14,598 bases of DNA from Deltaproteobacteria bacterium (GCA_011389755.1 JAABTR010000115.1:1-14598); one strand, 5' to 3'; numbered from the stretch's first letter, positions 1-6,301 are shown. Translations and numbers: made by a program. The notes: generated by a model from the sequence alone, not told the origin.

Positions 1-1653
1 CTGCAGCGGCTCGGTGGTAAAGGTGAGCACCCCGGTGCTATCGAGCCGTTCATCTTCCCAGGGCATGAGTGGATCCAAGTCGATTCCCATGACGTTTTTG
101 GACAGCTGCGACACAAACGCCGGGATTCCTATGCCGAAACGCGTCGAAGAACGCGACACCAAACCGTGCAGAGATAGTGGGTTGTGGCGCAAGACAGGGT
201 TGTCTTTGTCCCGCAGCCACCACAAGAACCGGTCGTAATAATCTTCCTCACTTGGCTGAGCGACCAAGCGGTAGTTCTTGTCGGCGTTTTTCATAGAGAA
301 CCAGTCGCCCACAATCGGGCGCGCTTTTTTCTTGGAGAGGTAGTAGCTTTTGTCTTCGAGGCGCGACGCGGGCAGCGGCCAGCTCTTCTCCGCTCGCCAG
401 CGATCCTCGCCCAAGACATACAGCACCACCGGGTACTCCACCATGAAGGGATCGTCGACGCCCCGGATCTTCCAATCGAACCAGCGCGCGGCGGTCTCGA
501 GCGAGAAGAGGGACCGCACGCCGATGCCAAAGGAGCCGTCCATGTGGTACCAAGGCCCGATGACCAATGCCTTGTCAGCGGCGTCGTGGTTTTGAAAGCC
601 GTATTGATAGTTGTTGAGCGTGCCGCGGGTAAAGATGCCGTACCAAGCCGCGGTGGTGAAAGCTGGGAGGCTGGCCGGAATCGAGTTGCCGCCCACTTCG
701 CTTGGATAGTCCGGGGTGAAGTCCCAAGCAGGCGCCGGCTTCTGCGGCCAGTAGATCATGGGCGATTTGGTCTGATAGAACGGATTTTGCACAATATTTG
801 CGGGATCTGTCATCCAGTCGAGCGGGATCGTGAGCTGCTCGAAATGCTCTTGCCAAATATCAAGGGCGTGCTGGATATCATCGAGCGCGAAAGGCTCGTC
901 TTCGCCGAGAACCAGGAGCGGCGGCAAAATACTCAACATGTCCACGATGGACATAAAGAGGCTGATGAACTCCAGCCCCATGTTTCCGCCTTGCATGGCG
1001 GTGTCTTTAAAAGCATCGCTCATCGCTACAAGCGGAAACAGGGCCTTGAGGTGTTTGGGCTCCATCCGACCGGTTTTGGGGTTGAACTCGGTCTGGACGC
1101 CGCCGGAAGCCAAGAGCTGACTGATGCCCATGTAGGACGGTCCAATCATACCGATGTCGCCGTCACACCATGGCTGCTTTGGTAACCACTCGTCGATGAC
1201 AAAGACCGTATCGTATTGTTCTACAGGGTCGAGAAAGGTCCACATGTCCTCTGATGACCCCGTGCCGCGTTGATCGAAGATAAAGAAATTGTAGTCGTGC
1301 AGCAACAAGGGCAAGTAAAGCACCGACAAGAATTCTCGTCTGTAGGGCGTCACCACTAAGATGGTCGGGCGTTTTTTGGAACCGGTCTCAGCGGAAACAC
1401 TATCATGCCAAATGGCCGTGCCCCACAGCGCTGTGTCATTGTCGACGAGCACATTGCGAACCGGCAAACGCACATTGAGGTCCACGACGACATCATCCAA
1501 GTGATGTTTCTGTAACCAATCGTAAATCGGACCGGCGTCGTCCTTTGAGACGGTGCCGGCGATGGCGTTGGAAGCCCCAAAAGAGCTCAAAACGGCGATG
1601 GAACAAAGAGCCGCAAAAAGACGGGGAACGGTATGTAAACCTATCCTGTTCAT
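1..1653 (-). CDS. Secreted CocE/NonD family hydrolase (S15-like), C-terminus beyond window
   Basis: The frame is open from the ATG at 1653 to the left edge, giving 551 residues with no stop in the window. An AGTGGAG-like ribosome site lies just upstream. Residues 1-32 form a signal peptide ending AIA. The alpha/beta-hydrolase core shows the family landmarks: TPYRRE near 102-107, FDQRGTGSS at 126-134, the nucleophile elbow GPSYMG with Ser173 after QPWCDGDIG, and GPWYH with His370. The segment STGVLTFTTEPL at the end is the usual entry to the C-terminal jelly-roll domain, so perhaps 100 or more residues are missing. Relatives (cocaine esterase, glutaryl-7-ACA acylase, X-Pro dipeptidyl peptidase) cleave esters or amides; the substrate here cannot be told. 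The motif holding the catalytic Asp in CocE (GWYD) reads AWYG at 336-339, so the acid seems to be lost. Likely periplasmic or secreted. The family call is secure; activity is uncertain. Confidence 0.9.
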   Translation of the reverse strand, partial: MNRIGLHTVPRLFAALCSIAVLSSFGASNAIAGTVSKDDAGPIYDWLQKHHLDDVVVDLNVRLPVRNVLVDNDTALWGTAIWHDSVSAETGSKKRPTILVVTPYRREFLSVLYLPLLLHDYNFFIFDQRGTGSSEDMWTFLDPVEQYDTVFVIDEWLPKQPWCDGDIGMIGPSYMGISQLLASGGVQTEFNPKTGRMEPKHLKALFPLVAMSDAFKDTAMQGGNMGLEFISLFMSIVDMLSILPPLLVLGEDEPFALDDIQHALDIWQEHFEQLTIPLDWMTDPANIVQNPFYQTKSPMIYWPQKPAPAWDFTPDYPSEVGGNSIPASLPAFTTAAWYGIFTRGTLNNYQYGFQNHDAADKALVIGPWYHMDGSFGIGVRSLFSLETAARWFDWKIRGVDDPFMVEYPVVLYVLGEDRWRAEKSWPLPASRLEDKSYYLSKKKARPIVGDWFSMKNADKNYRLVAQPSEEDYYDRFLWWLRDKDNPVLRHNPLSLHGLVSRSSTRFGIGIPAFVSQLSKNVMGIDLDPLMPWEDERLDSTGVLTFTTEPLQ

Positions 1654-1690
1654 GGCTCACTCCATTCCGTGTGGTGTTTGGCCAAGTTTG

Positions 1691-1715
1691 AAGAATCCTT
1701 GACTGTAGGATTCTT
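1691..1715. promoter_or_regulatory. Perfect 8-bp inverted repeat upstream of the S15-like hydrolase gene
   Basis: AAGAATCC (1691-1698) and GGATTCTT (1708-1715) are perfect reverse complements separated by 9 bases. The element lies 38 bp upstream of the hydrolase start codon. It could be a repressor operator or a hairpin in the 5' leader of the transcript. No T-run follows it on the minus strand, so it is not a classical terminator. The rest of 1654-1864 holds no gene and no strong promoter that I can see. Confidence 0.45.
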
Positions 1716-1867
1716 GTGTTTTCGACTCTGTTTAATCTTAAATGTAGGAGAATATTTCTGACCCGCAACTCTCAAGGTCGAATTTTTCTGCTCGGCGGTG
1801 AATCTTTTGGCGCAGTAAGGCCTGTTTTGTAGACGTAGGGCGCGCAAGCGGGCTTTTTTTATGCTTT

Positions 1868-1908
1868 AAAAAAAAGAAAGAGGAGTCGATGTTTCTCGAC
1901 TCCTCTTT
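1868..1908 (-). terminator. Intrinsic terminator after the PldB-like gene
   Basis: A perfect 13-bp stem (1877-1889 with 1896-1908) encloses a 6-base loop. Read on the minus strand it begins 23 bp after the stop codon of the PldB-like gene and runs into a T-rich tract made by the A-run at 1868-1879. It is the clearest terminator in the window. It separates the PldB-like gene from the S15-like hydrolase gene downstream, so the two are probably separate transcription units. Confidence 0.9.
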
Positions 1909-1930
1909 TATGGATGACGCTGGTGATCGG

Positions 1931-2992
1931 CTATTTGTTGAACCAGAAAATGGGTCTCCAATTATTGACCAAGGTGGGGGTATCGATTCGGTCGAGGATA
2001 AAGTCGGCGACAGCGTCGATAGCCACATCGCGCAGGTCGTCAGTCTCCATCAATATTTCGTGGTAGGCGCCTTCGAACACGATTTTTTCGCAGTTGCGCG
2101 CCAGAGTGCACACCCAGTCTTGGGCCTGTGTTTTGACGACGACATCTTCGCTCGCTTGAAACAGAAGAATGGGCAGTTTCATTGTCAGCGCCCGGCGGCG
2201 ACTTTTCGCGCAGCCCTCAATAGACTCCTTGATCCATTTGTTGGTCGGTCCGCCGAGACGGAGCGAGGGGTCTTCATTCAACAGAGCCTTAGCAGAGGTG
2301 AAGCGAGCATAGCTGTGAGTGACGACGTTGCTTTCGAATGTCTCCACCTGCCAGGGGCCGGTCCCCATGACGTACTCCTCGCCCTTGCCGATGGCGGTCA
2401 AAGAGGTTGCTATTGAGTAGGCGACCTTCTCGGGAATGTTGCCGGTGTCGATGCGGTGCATGGGAGAGCTGAGTATAAGGCCCGCGAAGTCGTTTGGATA
2501 TCGCTGCGCGTAGAGCGTCGCCGCGGCGCCACCCATCGAATGGGCGAGAGCGAAAATCTTGTCATGACCATCCGCCTTGACGATTGTGTCGACGAACGTC
2601 TTCATGTCGTCGACGTAGTCGTCAAAATCGCGCACGTAGCCCTTTTCTTCGTCTTCGATGAGCCTGTCGGACAGACCTTGGCCTCGGTAGTCCATCATGT
2701 AAATGGAAAGTCCGAGGTCCCGCAGGTCGTAAGCGACCTCCAGGTACTTGAGATAGGTTTCGGTGCGACCGCTTAAGATGAGCAGTGCACCCTTGGGGTC
2801 AGGGTGATCAAAGGCGATATAGGCGATTTCGGCGTCATCTTCGCCCAAAAAGGTGCTCTCGACTCCGGTTGTATCGGCCCATTCGAGAACCTGAGGATAA
2901 AGAGCGTCATAGTTTTCCTCGTCGATAGCAAAGGCAACAAGGCTCAAAGAAAGAACCCAAAGACAAGCAAGCACAGCAATGCTCTTTTTCAT
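1931..2992 (-). CDS. Exported PldB-like alpha/beta hydrolase (lysophospholipase / monoacylglycerol lipase type)
   Basis: 353 residues. The frame is open further upstream, but the ATG at 2992 is chosen because AGGAG stands 7 bases before it and a signal peptide starts there (MKKSIAVLAC, cleavage after AFA near 22). The fold is Hydrolase_4: LILSGRTETYLKYLEVAYDL at 71-90, DYRGQGLSDR at 101-110, nucleophile elbow AHSMGG with Ser152, acid Asp283 in ASEDVV and His311 in GAYHE, so the triad is complete. The GRxExYxKYxELAYDL stretch and the following RGQGxSxRL and FxDYVDD resemble E. coli PldB, which hydrolyses lysophospholipids. A role in phospholipid or acylglycerol turnover in the periplasm is inferred. 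It is transcribed divergently from the EGF lipoprotein gene and ends at a strong terminator. The exact substrate is unknown. Confidence 0.88.
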   Translation of the reverse strand: MKKSIAVLACLWVLSLSLVAFAIDEENYDALYPQVLEWADTTGVESTFLGEDDAEIAYIAFDHPDPKGALLILSGRTETYLKYLEVAYDLRDLGLSIYMMDYRGQGLSDRLIEDEEKGYVRDFDDYVDDMKTFVDTIVKADGHDKIFALAHSMGGAAATLYAQRYPNDFAGLILSSPMHRIDTGNIPEKVAYSIATSLTAIGKGEEYVMGTGPWQVETFESNVVTHSYARFTSAKALLNEDPSLRLGGPTNKWIKESIEGCAKSRRRALTMKLPILLFQASEDVVVKTQAQDWVCTLARNCEKIVFEGAYHEILMETDDLRDVAIDAVADFILDRIDTPTLVNNWRPIFWFNK

Positions 2993-3010
2993 AAATCTAC
3001 TCCTTTTGAC

Positions 3011-3040
3011 GTTGGTTTTACCAACTCTAAATGTGGTAAA
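3011..3040. promoter_or_regulatory. Overlapping inverted repeats before the PldB-like gene
   Basis: GTTGGT (3011-3016) and ACCAAC (3020-3025) form a perfect palindrome with a 3-base centre. TTTACCA (3017-3023) can also pair with TGGTAAA (3034-3040). The two pairings share ACCA and exclude each other. The element sits about 19 bp upstream of the PldB-like start codon, just above its AGGAG site. It could be an operator or an alternating leader hairpin. Function is inferred only. Confidence 0.4.
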
Positions 3041-3086
3041 TGCCCAATTGCCGCCGCGATAAACGACATTTGATAAAGCTCTAATT

Positions 3087-3108
3087 CGGTGTGTCACCGG
3101 CCACACCG
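3087..3108. promoter_or_regulatory. 7-bp inverted repeat in the divergent intergenic region
   Basis: CGGTGTG (3087-3093) and CACACCG (3102-3108) are perfect reverse complements 8 bases apart, typical of the size of a dimeric regulator site. The 314-bp region 2993-3306 between the divergent PldB-like and EGF genes is AT-rich, especially 3145-3190 and 3225-3290. It should hold the promoters of both genes. TAATAT at 3275-3280 is a possible -10 element for the EGF gene, but no good -35 lies at the right distance. Confidence 0.35.
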
Positions 3109-3306
3109 TGCTGACTATAGAGAGCCAGAAACCGAAGAGGATCGGCTCAAGAAAAATTATAAAAAACACATTTTGGTTATTTTTTTGCCTGCGACCTGCA
3201 TGGTGGCGGCCTGTTTTGGACACTTCTGAAAAAAATGTATTTCGAGATCGGAAAAAAGGAATGCCAGCGGCAACTAATATAAAGAACACAGGGAGGATCT
3301 TATCGA

Positions 3307-4599
3307 ATGAAAACTATATTTCTCGCATCCGGTTTTATCCTACTGTTCCTCACATACGGCTGCATGACCACCTTCGATATCAAGGAAGAAACTGGCTCTT
3401 CTCTATATGCACATGATTCAAATAAGTTGATTGACCAAGACGCCGACAGCGGCAACGCGGATGGTGATGAAGAGGCCGACGCCTGCCCCGAGGACCCGAA
3501 CAAAACGAATCCAGGCGAATGCGGATGCGGTGTACCGGAAGGCGCGTGCGATGTGCTCGTCGACACAAAAATCGACGATCTCTGCGTTCCCAACCCGTGC
3601 GCACACGGTGTCTGTATCGAAGGCGTCAACGTCTATTCCTGTCAATGCGAAAAGGGATGGACCGGGGTGAACTGCTATCAGAACATCGACGATTGCGATC
3701 CCGATCCCTGCGTTCACGGCAACTGCGTCGACGGCATCGAAGATTATTCTTGTTATTGCGAAAATGGCTGGACCGGTGCTGAATGTGACCAGCCCGTCGA
3801 CAACTGCGATCTCGCCCCCTGTCTCAACGGCACCTGTCTCGATGTCGCAGGCGGATACAGCTGCCAGTGTGAATCGGGCTGGGCCGGCGCTCACTGCGAT
3901 CAGGGCATCGACGATTGCAAACCCGATCCGTGCGTCAACGGCTCCTGCGTCGATGGGCACAACTCCTACACCTGTCATTGTGACCCCGGCTGGACCGGTG
4001 AGAATTGCGAAAATAATATCGACAACTGCCCAAACGATCCCCACAAAACCGAGCCGGGAGAGTGCGGTTGCGGTGAATCGGACGAGGATTCGGACAACGA
4101 CGGAACCCCGGACTGCGACGATAGGTGCCCACACGACTCAGGAAAGACCAATCCAGGGGAGTGCGGTTGCGGCACCCCTGAGGGGGAGTGTGACATTGTG
4201 GAGGTCAACAGCAATCTTCAGGTCAACTTGGGCGGCCAATGGAGAGGCGTCTGTTGCCGTGGGGGTGAGGTCGAGGTATCGAACGACCATTGCCGCTGGG
4301 AAGAAAGCGTCCGCGTCCTAAAGACAACAGATCTTCAGTTTGGGAATTACACGGAGCTCGACTGCCCGGAAAACGGGCAAAACCCGGCAGACTGCGCCTG
4401 CAGGGTCCCCGGTGAATCGCTCCACGGGGTCCAAGCCGATGGAAATCGAAACCTAAAGAACAGTCTCAGGCTCGCGGGTGGCGGCCCCATTTACCCGAAT
4501 TCCGGCTGGGAAACCTGCATCGATGAGGTCAACGCAGAGGTGCGGTCCCGCTGGACCACAGGTGATTGCCCCAACTGGAGACTCGTCGACCACTACTGA
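3307..4599 (+). CDS. Putative lipoprotein with four EGF-like repeats and Cys-rich CGCG modules
   Basis: 430 residues; GGGAGG lies 10 bases before the ATG. The N-terminus is hydrophobic and ends LTYGC (Cys19), an imperfect lipobox, so outer-membrane anchoring is likely. An acidic linker follows. A CPEDPNKTNPGECGCG module sits at 60-75. Four EGF-like domains run at C93-C123, C130-C160, C167-C197 and C204-C234, each spanning 31 residues with six cysteines and GWTG/GWAG before the last. The CP-x-D-P-x-KT-x-PGECGCG module recurs at 241-256 and, with an acidic DSDNDGTPDCDD stretch between (thrombospondin type 3-like), at 274-289. The C-terminal 135 residues hold eight cysteines (316, 317, 329, 353, 363, 365, 404, 421) and match no family I know. 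EGF modules usually mediate adhesion or calcium-stiffened spacing; a surface adhesion or structural role is inferred. It is not an enzyme by any visible motif. Confidence 0.85.
   Translation: MKTIFLASGFILLFLTYGCMTTFDIKEETGSSLYAHDSNKLIDQDADSGNADGDEEADACPEDPNKTNPGECGCGVPEGACDVLVDTKIDDLCVPNPCAHGVCIEGVNVYSCQCEKGWTGVNCYQNIDDCDPDPCVHGNCVDGIEDYSCYCENGWTGAECDQPVDNCDLAPCLNGTCLDVAGGYSCQCESGWAGAHCDQGIDDCKPDPCVNGSCVDGHNSYTCHCDPGWTGENCENNIDNCPNDPHKTEPGECGCGESDEDSDNDGTPDCDDRCPHDSGKTNPGECGCGTPEGECDIVEVNSNLQVNLGGQWRGVCCRGGEVEVSNDHCRWEESVRVLKTTDLQFGNYTELDCPENGQNPADCACRVPGESLHGVQADGNRNLKNSLRLAGGGPIYPNSGWETCIDEVNAEVRSRWTTGDCPNWRLVDHY
3583..4026 (+). repeat. Four tandem 111-bp coding repeats (EGF-like units)
   Basis: Units begin at 3583, 3694, 3805 and 3916, counted from the first cysteine codon of each EGF domain. 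Each is exactly 37 codons. Cysteine spacing, the GWTG motif and the IDDC/VDNC/IDNC linkers are kept, while the DNA has diverged between copies. This points to old duplication under selection for length rather than recent expansion. Confidence 0.9.
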
Positions 4600-4658
4600 T
4601 CCTAGAGAGGCCCCCACCCTGATCAAATACTGTGGGCGGCGCATGAGGCCTATGGAAC

Positions 4659-4743
4659 GCCCTTTCAGGGCTTAAAAGATTTTATTTTTCATCTATAACC
4701 CAGCGCGCTGCGCTGGGCTAGTATGGGGATGCCCTTTCAGGGC
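4659..4743. repeat. REP-like palindrome cluster
   Basis: Three hairpins lie in 85 bp: GCCCTTTCAGGGC at 4659-4671, a perfect 8-bp stem CCCAGCGC/GCGCTGGG at 4699-4717 with a 3-base loop, and the identical GCCCTTTCAGGGC at 4731-4743. The two outer copies are 72 bp apart. The layout, flanking palindromes around a GC-rich central palindrome in an AT-rich spacer, resembles dispersed REP/BIME-type elements moved by Y1 (RAYT) transposases. No transposase is present here. The first hairpin is followed by TTAAAAGATTTTATTTTTC and could also terminate the EGF transcript, whose stop is 59 bp upstream. Between 4600 and 4658 I see nothing else. Confidence 0.65.
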
Positions 4744-4744
4744 G

Positions 4745-4862
4745 GCAAAAAACGTCGATGTGGTCCCCAGCGAGTTGCGCCATCGACGAAAAGATCGCCA
4801 TCAAAGACATGGTCAAAGCGAAGGAGATGCTCGTGGAGATCCTGCGGCTCTCGGCTCAATGA
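4745..4862 (+). pseudogene. Frameshifted coding remnant, family unknown
   Basis: Directly after the REP-like cluster one frame reads AKNVDVVPSELR (4745-4780). One base later (extra C near 4781) the next frame reads IDEKIAIKDMVKAKEMLVEI and then LRLSAQ before a TGA at 4860-4862. Joined, the two read like the C-terminal end of a real protein with a charged amphipathic helix. No start or ribosome site lies ahead. I cannot name the family. An alternative is a 34-residue ORF from the ATG at 4758, but it has no Shine-Dalgarno sequence. Confidence 0.3.
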
Positions 4863-4939
4863 GCCTCATTCCCAAGTAAAAACAAAACCTCGACATCTCA
4901 AAGAGCCGCTACCCTTGTGCAACTCATCTAGCGCCCCAA

Positions 4940-4994
4940 TAAAAATCGGCGATTCAAGCCGGTTTATTGCCGCCCCGAAGGGGCTTCAAACGGC
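4940..4994 (-). terminator. Terminator-like hairpin region after tcdA
   Basis: Within 75 bp of the tcdA stop codon, a composite hairpin pairs GCC-GTTT with AAAC-GGC around an inner GCCCC-GAA-GGGGC stem (4972-4984). Further along the minus strand a short CGGC/GCCG stem is followed by ATTTTTATT (4939-4947 on plus). Together they plausibly end tcdA transcription. The remaining stretch 4863-4939 holds nothing I recognise. Confidence 0.4.
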
Positions 4995-5011
4995 GACATC
5001 TTTTCGTTGAT

Positions 5012-5833
5012 TCAAGCCGTTTCGAGGCTTGGCTCGCTGCGTTCTTGTGACCGAGTGCCACAGTAGATATCGCGGATGACCAGCCCGGCCAGGTGCATGC
5101 CGAAGGCGGCGGTCATATGTGCGATCGAGCCGTTTACCTGCGCTTTTTTGGCGCACCAATCCGGCGCCGACGACTCTGCGGGCAGCGGCTTGGGGCACAT
5201 GCAGGAACGTGTGCCGCAGGCAGACGGGATATCGTGATTCGGCAGAACTTCGTCGCTGAACACGCAGACAAAATCGCCCTCGACACCGGACTGTCGCAGC
5301 CGCTGGCGGACCTTCCGGGCGAGGGGGCAGCCCTGCGTCTTCCAGATGGACGCCTCTCGTATCCTGGTGGGGTCGAGCTTCGATGCCGCCCCCATGGCCG
5401 AGAAGATGGGGCGGCCTTTGGCCAGGGCCGTCTTGATGAGGTCGACCTTGTTGGACAGGCTGTCGATGGCGTCGATAACGTAGTCAAAGCTCTCCAAGGC
5501 GAATTCGTCGCGGGTCTCGGGCTCGTAGGCCTTGTGGAGCGCGCGGATATCGGCGTGGGGGCTTATCTCGCGCAGTCGAGATTCGAGCTCCAGGACCTTG
5601 ACCCGACCGACGTTTAGGGACGTGGCCTGGGCCTGGCGGTTTACATTTGTGACGCAGACCCGGTCCGAGTCCACGAGGGTCAGGTGTCCGACGCCGGAGC
5701 GCGCGAGGACATCGGCGCACCAGCTGCCGACCCCTCCCACACCAAAGAGAATGACCTTGGTCGTTGAGAGTCTCTTGAGAGCGTCTGGACCGACCAAGAG
5801 TTCGGTGCGGTGAAGCATCTGTTTTTGCGGCAT
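5012..5833 (-). CDS. tcdA: tRNA threonylcarbamoyladenosine dehydratase (TcdA/CsdL, ThiF-E1 family)
   Basis: 273 residues from the ATG at 5833. The frame is open upstream, but the extra 44 residues look non-coding, and family members start shortly before the Rossmann strand. TcdA uses ATP to cyclise N6-threonylcarbamoyladenosine at position 37 of ANN-decoding tRNAs. Visible features are the nucleotide-binding GVGGVGSW at 31-38, LVDSDRVCVTNVNRQ at 53-67 with the conserved NRQ arginine (Arg66), VIDAIDS at 119-125, and VNGSIAHMTAAFG at 233-245 close to the C-terminus. Length matches the family. The segment 206-227 is Cys-rich (Cys206, 211, 213, 227), unlike E. coli TcdA as I recall it, and might bind a metal. 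The ribosome site is weak (GGGTG). The 90-aa gene is divergent from it across 195 bp. Confidence 0.93.
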   Translation of the reverse strand: MPQKQMLHRTELLVGPDALKRLSTTKVILFGVGGVGSWCADVLARSGVGHLTLVDSDRVCVTNVNRQAQATSLNVGRVKVLELESRLREISPHADIRALHKAYEPETRDEFALESFDYVIDAIDSLSNKVDLIKTALAKGRPIFSAMGAASKLDPTRIREASIWKTQGCPLARKVRQRLRQSGVEGDFVCVFSDEVLPNHDIPSACGTRSCMCPKPLPAESSAPDWCAKKAQVNGSIAHMTAAFGMHLAGLVIRDIYCGTRSQERSEPSLETA

Positions 5834-5922
5834 GGCGGGGCACCCGAGTTCGCGTTCGCCGTAACACCTGACGGCGCTGTTTCGACGAGAAACCCTTACA
5901 ACAAAAAATCCTCGAAGGAAAC

Positions 5923-5939
5923 GCCCACCTGGGCTTTTT
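5923..5939 (+). terminator. Short hairpin plus T-run in the tcdA / 90-aa gene divergent region
   Basis: GCCC-ACCT-GGGC (5923-5934) is followed at once by TTTTT on the plus strand. It lies 90 bp upstream of the 90-aa gene, with no gene before it on that strand. It could stop antisense transcription from tcdA or attenuate a leader of the 90-aa gene. The stem is only 4-5 bp, so it may be chance. Confidence 0.3.
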
Positions 5940-6028
5940 ACGCCCGGCGCCCAGCACCCGCCCACTTGCCGATCCCAGCGCAGATGAGCACCTTTTTAAA
6001 ACAAAAATCTTTTCGGGAGGTAGCGATC

Positions 6029-6301
6029 ATGGCAACGCGTGTATTTGAGATATCGAGCGCCATCGAGGTGGGTCCGTCTCAGTGGGAGCTCATCGGACAC
6101 GCCTTCGAGGTCATCAAAATCGGTGACAAACTGACCGTTTTCCCGGAAAACGCAGGGCATCTTCGGGTCCGGGACATCGTCGTGGCAGACAGGCACGCGA
6201 GCGCCATCAGCTGCGATATGATGGGTACGGTCTACGTGGAGGGCGCTGTGCCGCTTGGAGACATGGAGCCCGAGAGCCTCTTCCGCTCAGATCGCGACTA
6301 G
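6029..6301 (+). CDS. Small protein of unknown function (90 aa), possible EF-Tu-domain-2-like beta barrel
   Basis: The frame extends upstream, but the ATG at 6029 has a strong GGGAGG 8 bases ahead and marks the start of protein-like sequence. The 90 residues have no signal peptide and no membrane segment, so the protein is probably cytoplasmic. The order of strands and turns is GHAFEVIKIGDKLTVFP (25-41), LRVRDIVVADRHA and then GTVYVEGAVPLG. This resembles domain 2 of translation GTPases, where a xxVIKxGDxLxV turn is followed by VxxI and an ending strand. That is an analogy by eye, not a family assignment. The tail is acidic (MEPESLFRSDRD). Its TAG stop shares the palindrome CTAG with the stop of the convergent methyltransferase gene. 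Confidence 0.7.
   Translation: MATRVFEISSAIEVGPSQWELIGHAFEVIKIGDKLTVFPENAGHLRVRDIVVADRHASAISCDMMGTVYVEGAVPLGDMEPESLFRSDRD

Noticed and set aside
184..1185. Long plus-strand open frame (333 codons) across the S15-like hydrolase gene
   Set aside because: It has no ribosome site and its translation matches no protein pattern. The opposite strand encodes a clear alpha/beta hydrolase with signal peptide and catalytic motifs.
2993..3289. N-terminal extension of the PldB-like protein to an ATG at 3289
   Set aside because: It would bury a clear signal peptide in the middle of the protein and ignore the AGGAG 7 bases before 2992.
3583..4026. Regular repeats considered as a CRISPR array
   Set aside because: The period is 111 bp, the units are diverged and coding, and they translate into EGF domains.
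3418..4134. Minus-strand open frame of 238 codons opposite the EGF repeats
   Set aside because: It is the antisense shadow of the repetitive EGF coding region; its hydrophobic Val/Ala/Ile repeats follow from the Asp/Cys/Gly codons on the true strand.
4951..5019. Repeated GATTCAAGCCG (4951-4961 and 5009-5019) as an attachment site pair
   Set aside because: Only 11 bases match, one copy is inside the end of tcdA, and there is no integrase or tRNA nearby.
5834..5965. N-terminal extension of tcdA to an ATG at 5965
   Set aside because: The added 44 residues are basic and low in protein-like character, no family member has such an extension, and the conserved region begins right after the ATG at 5833.
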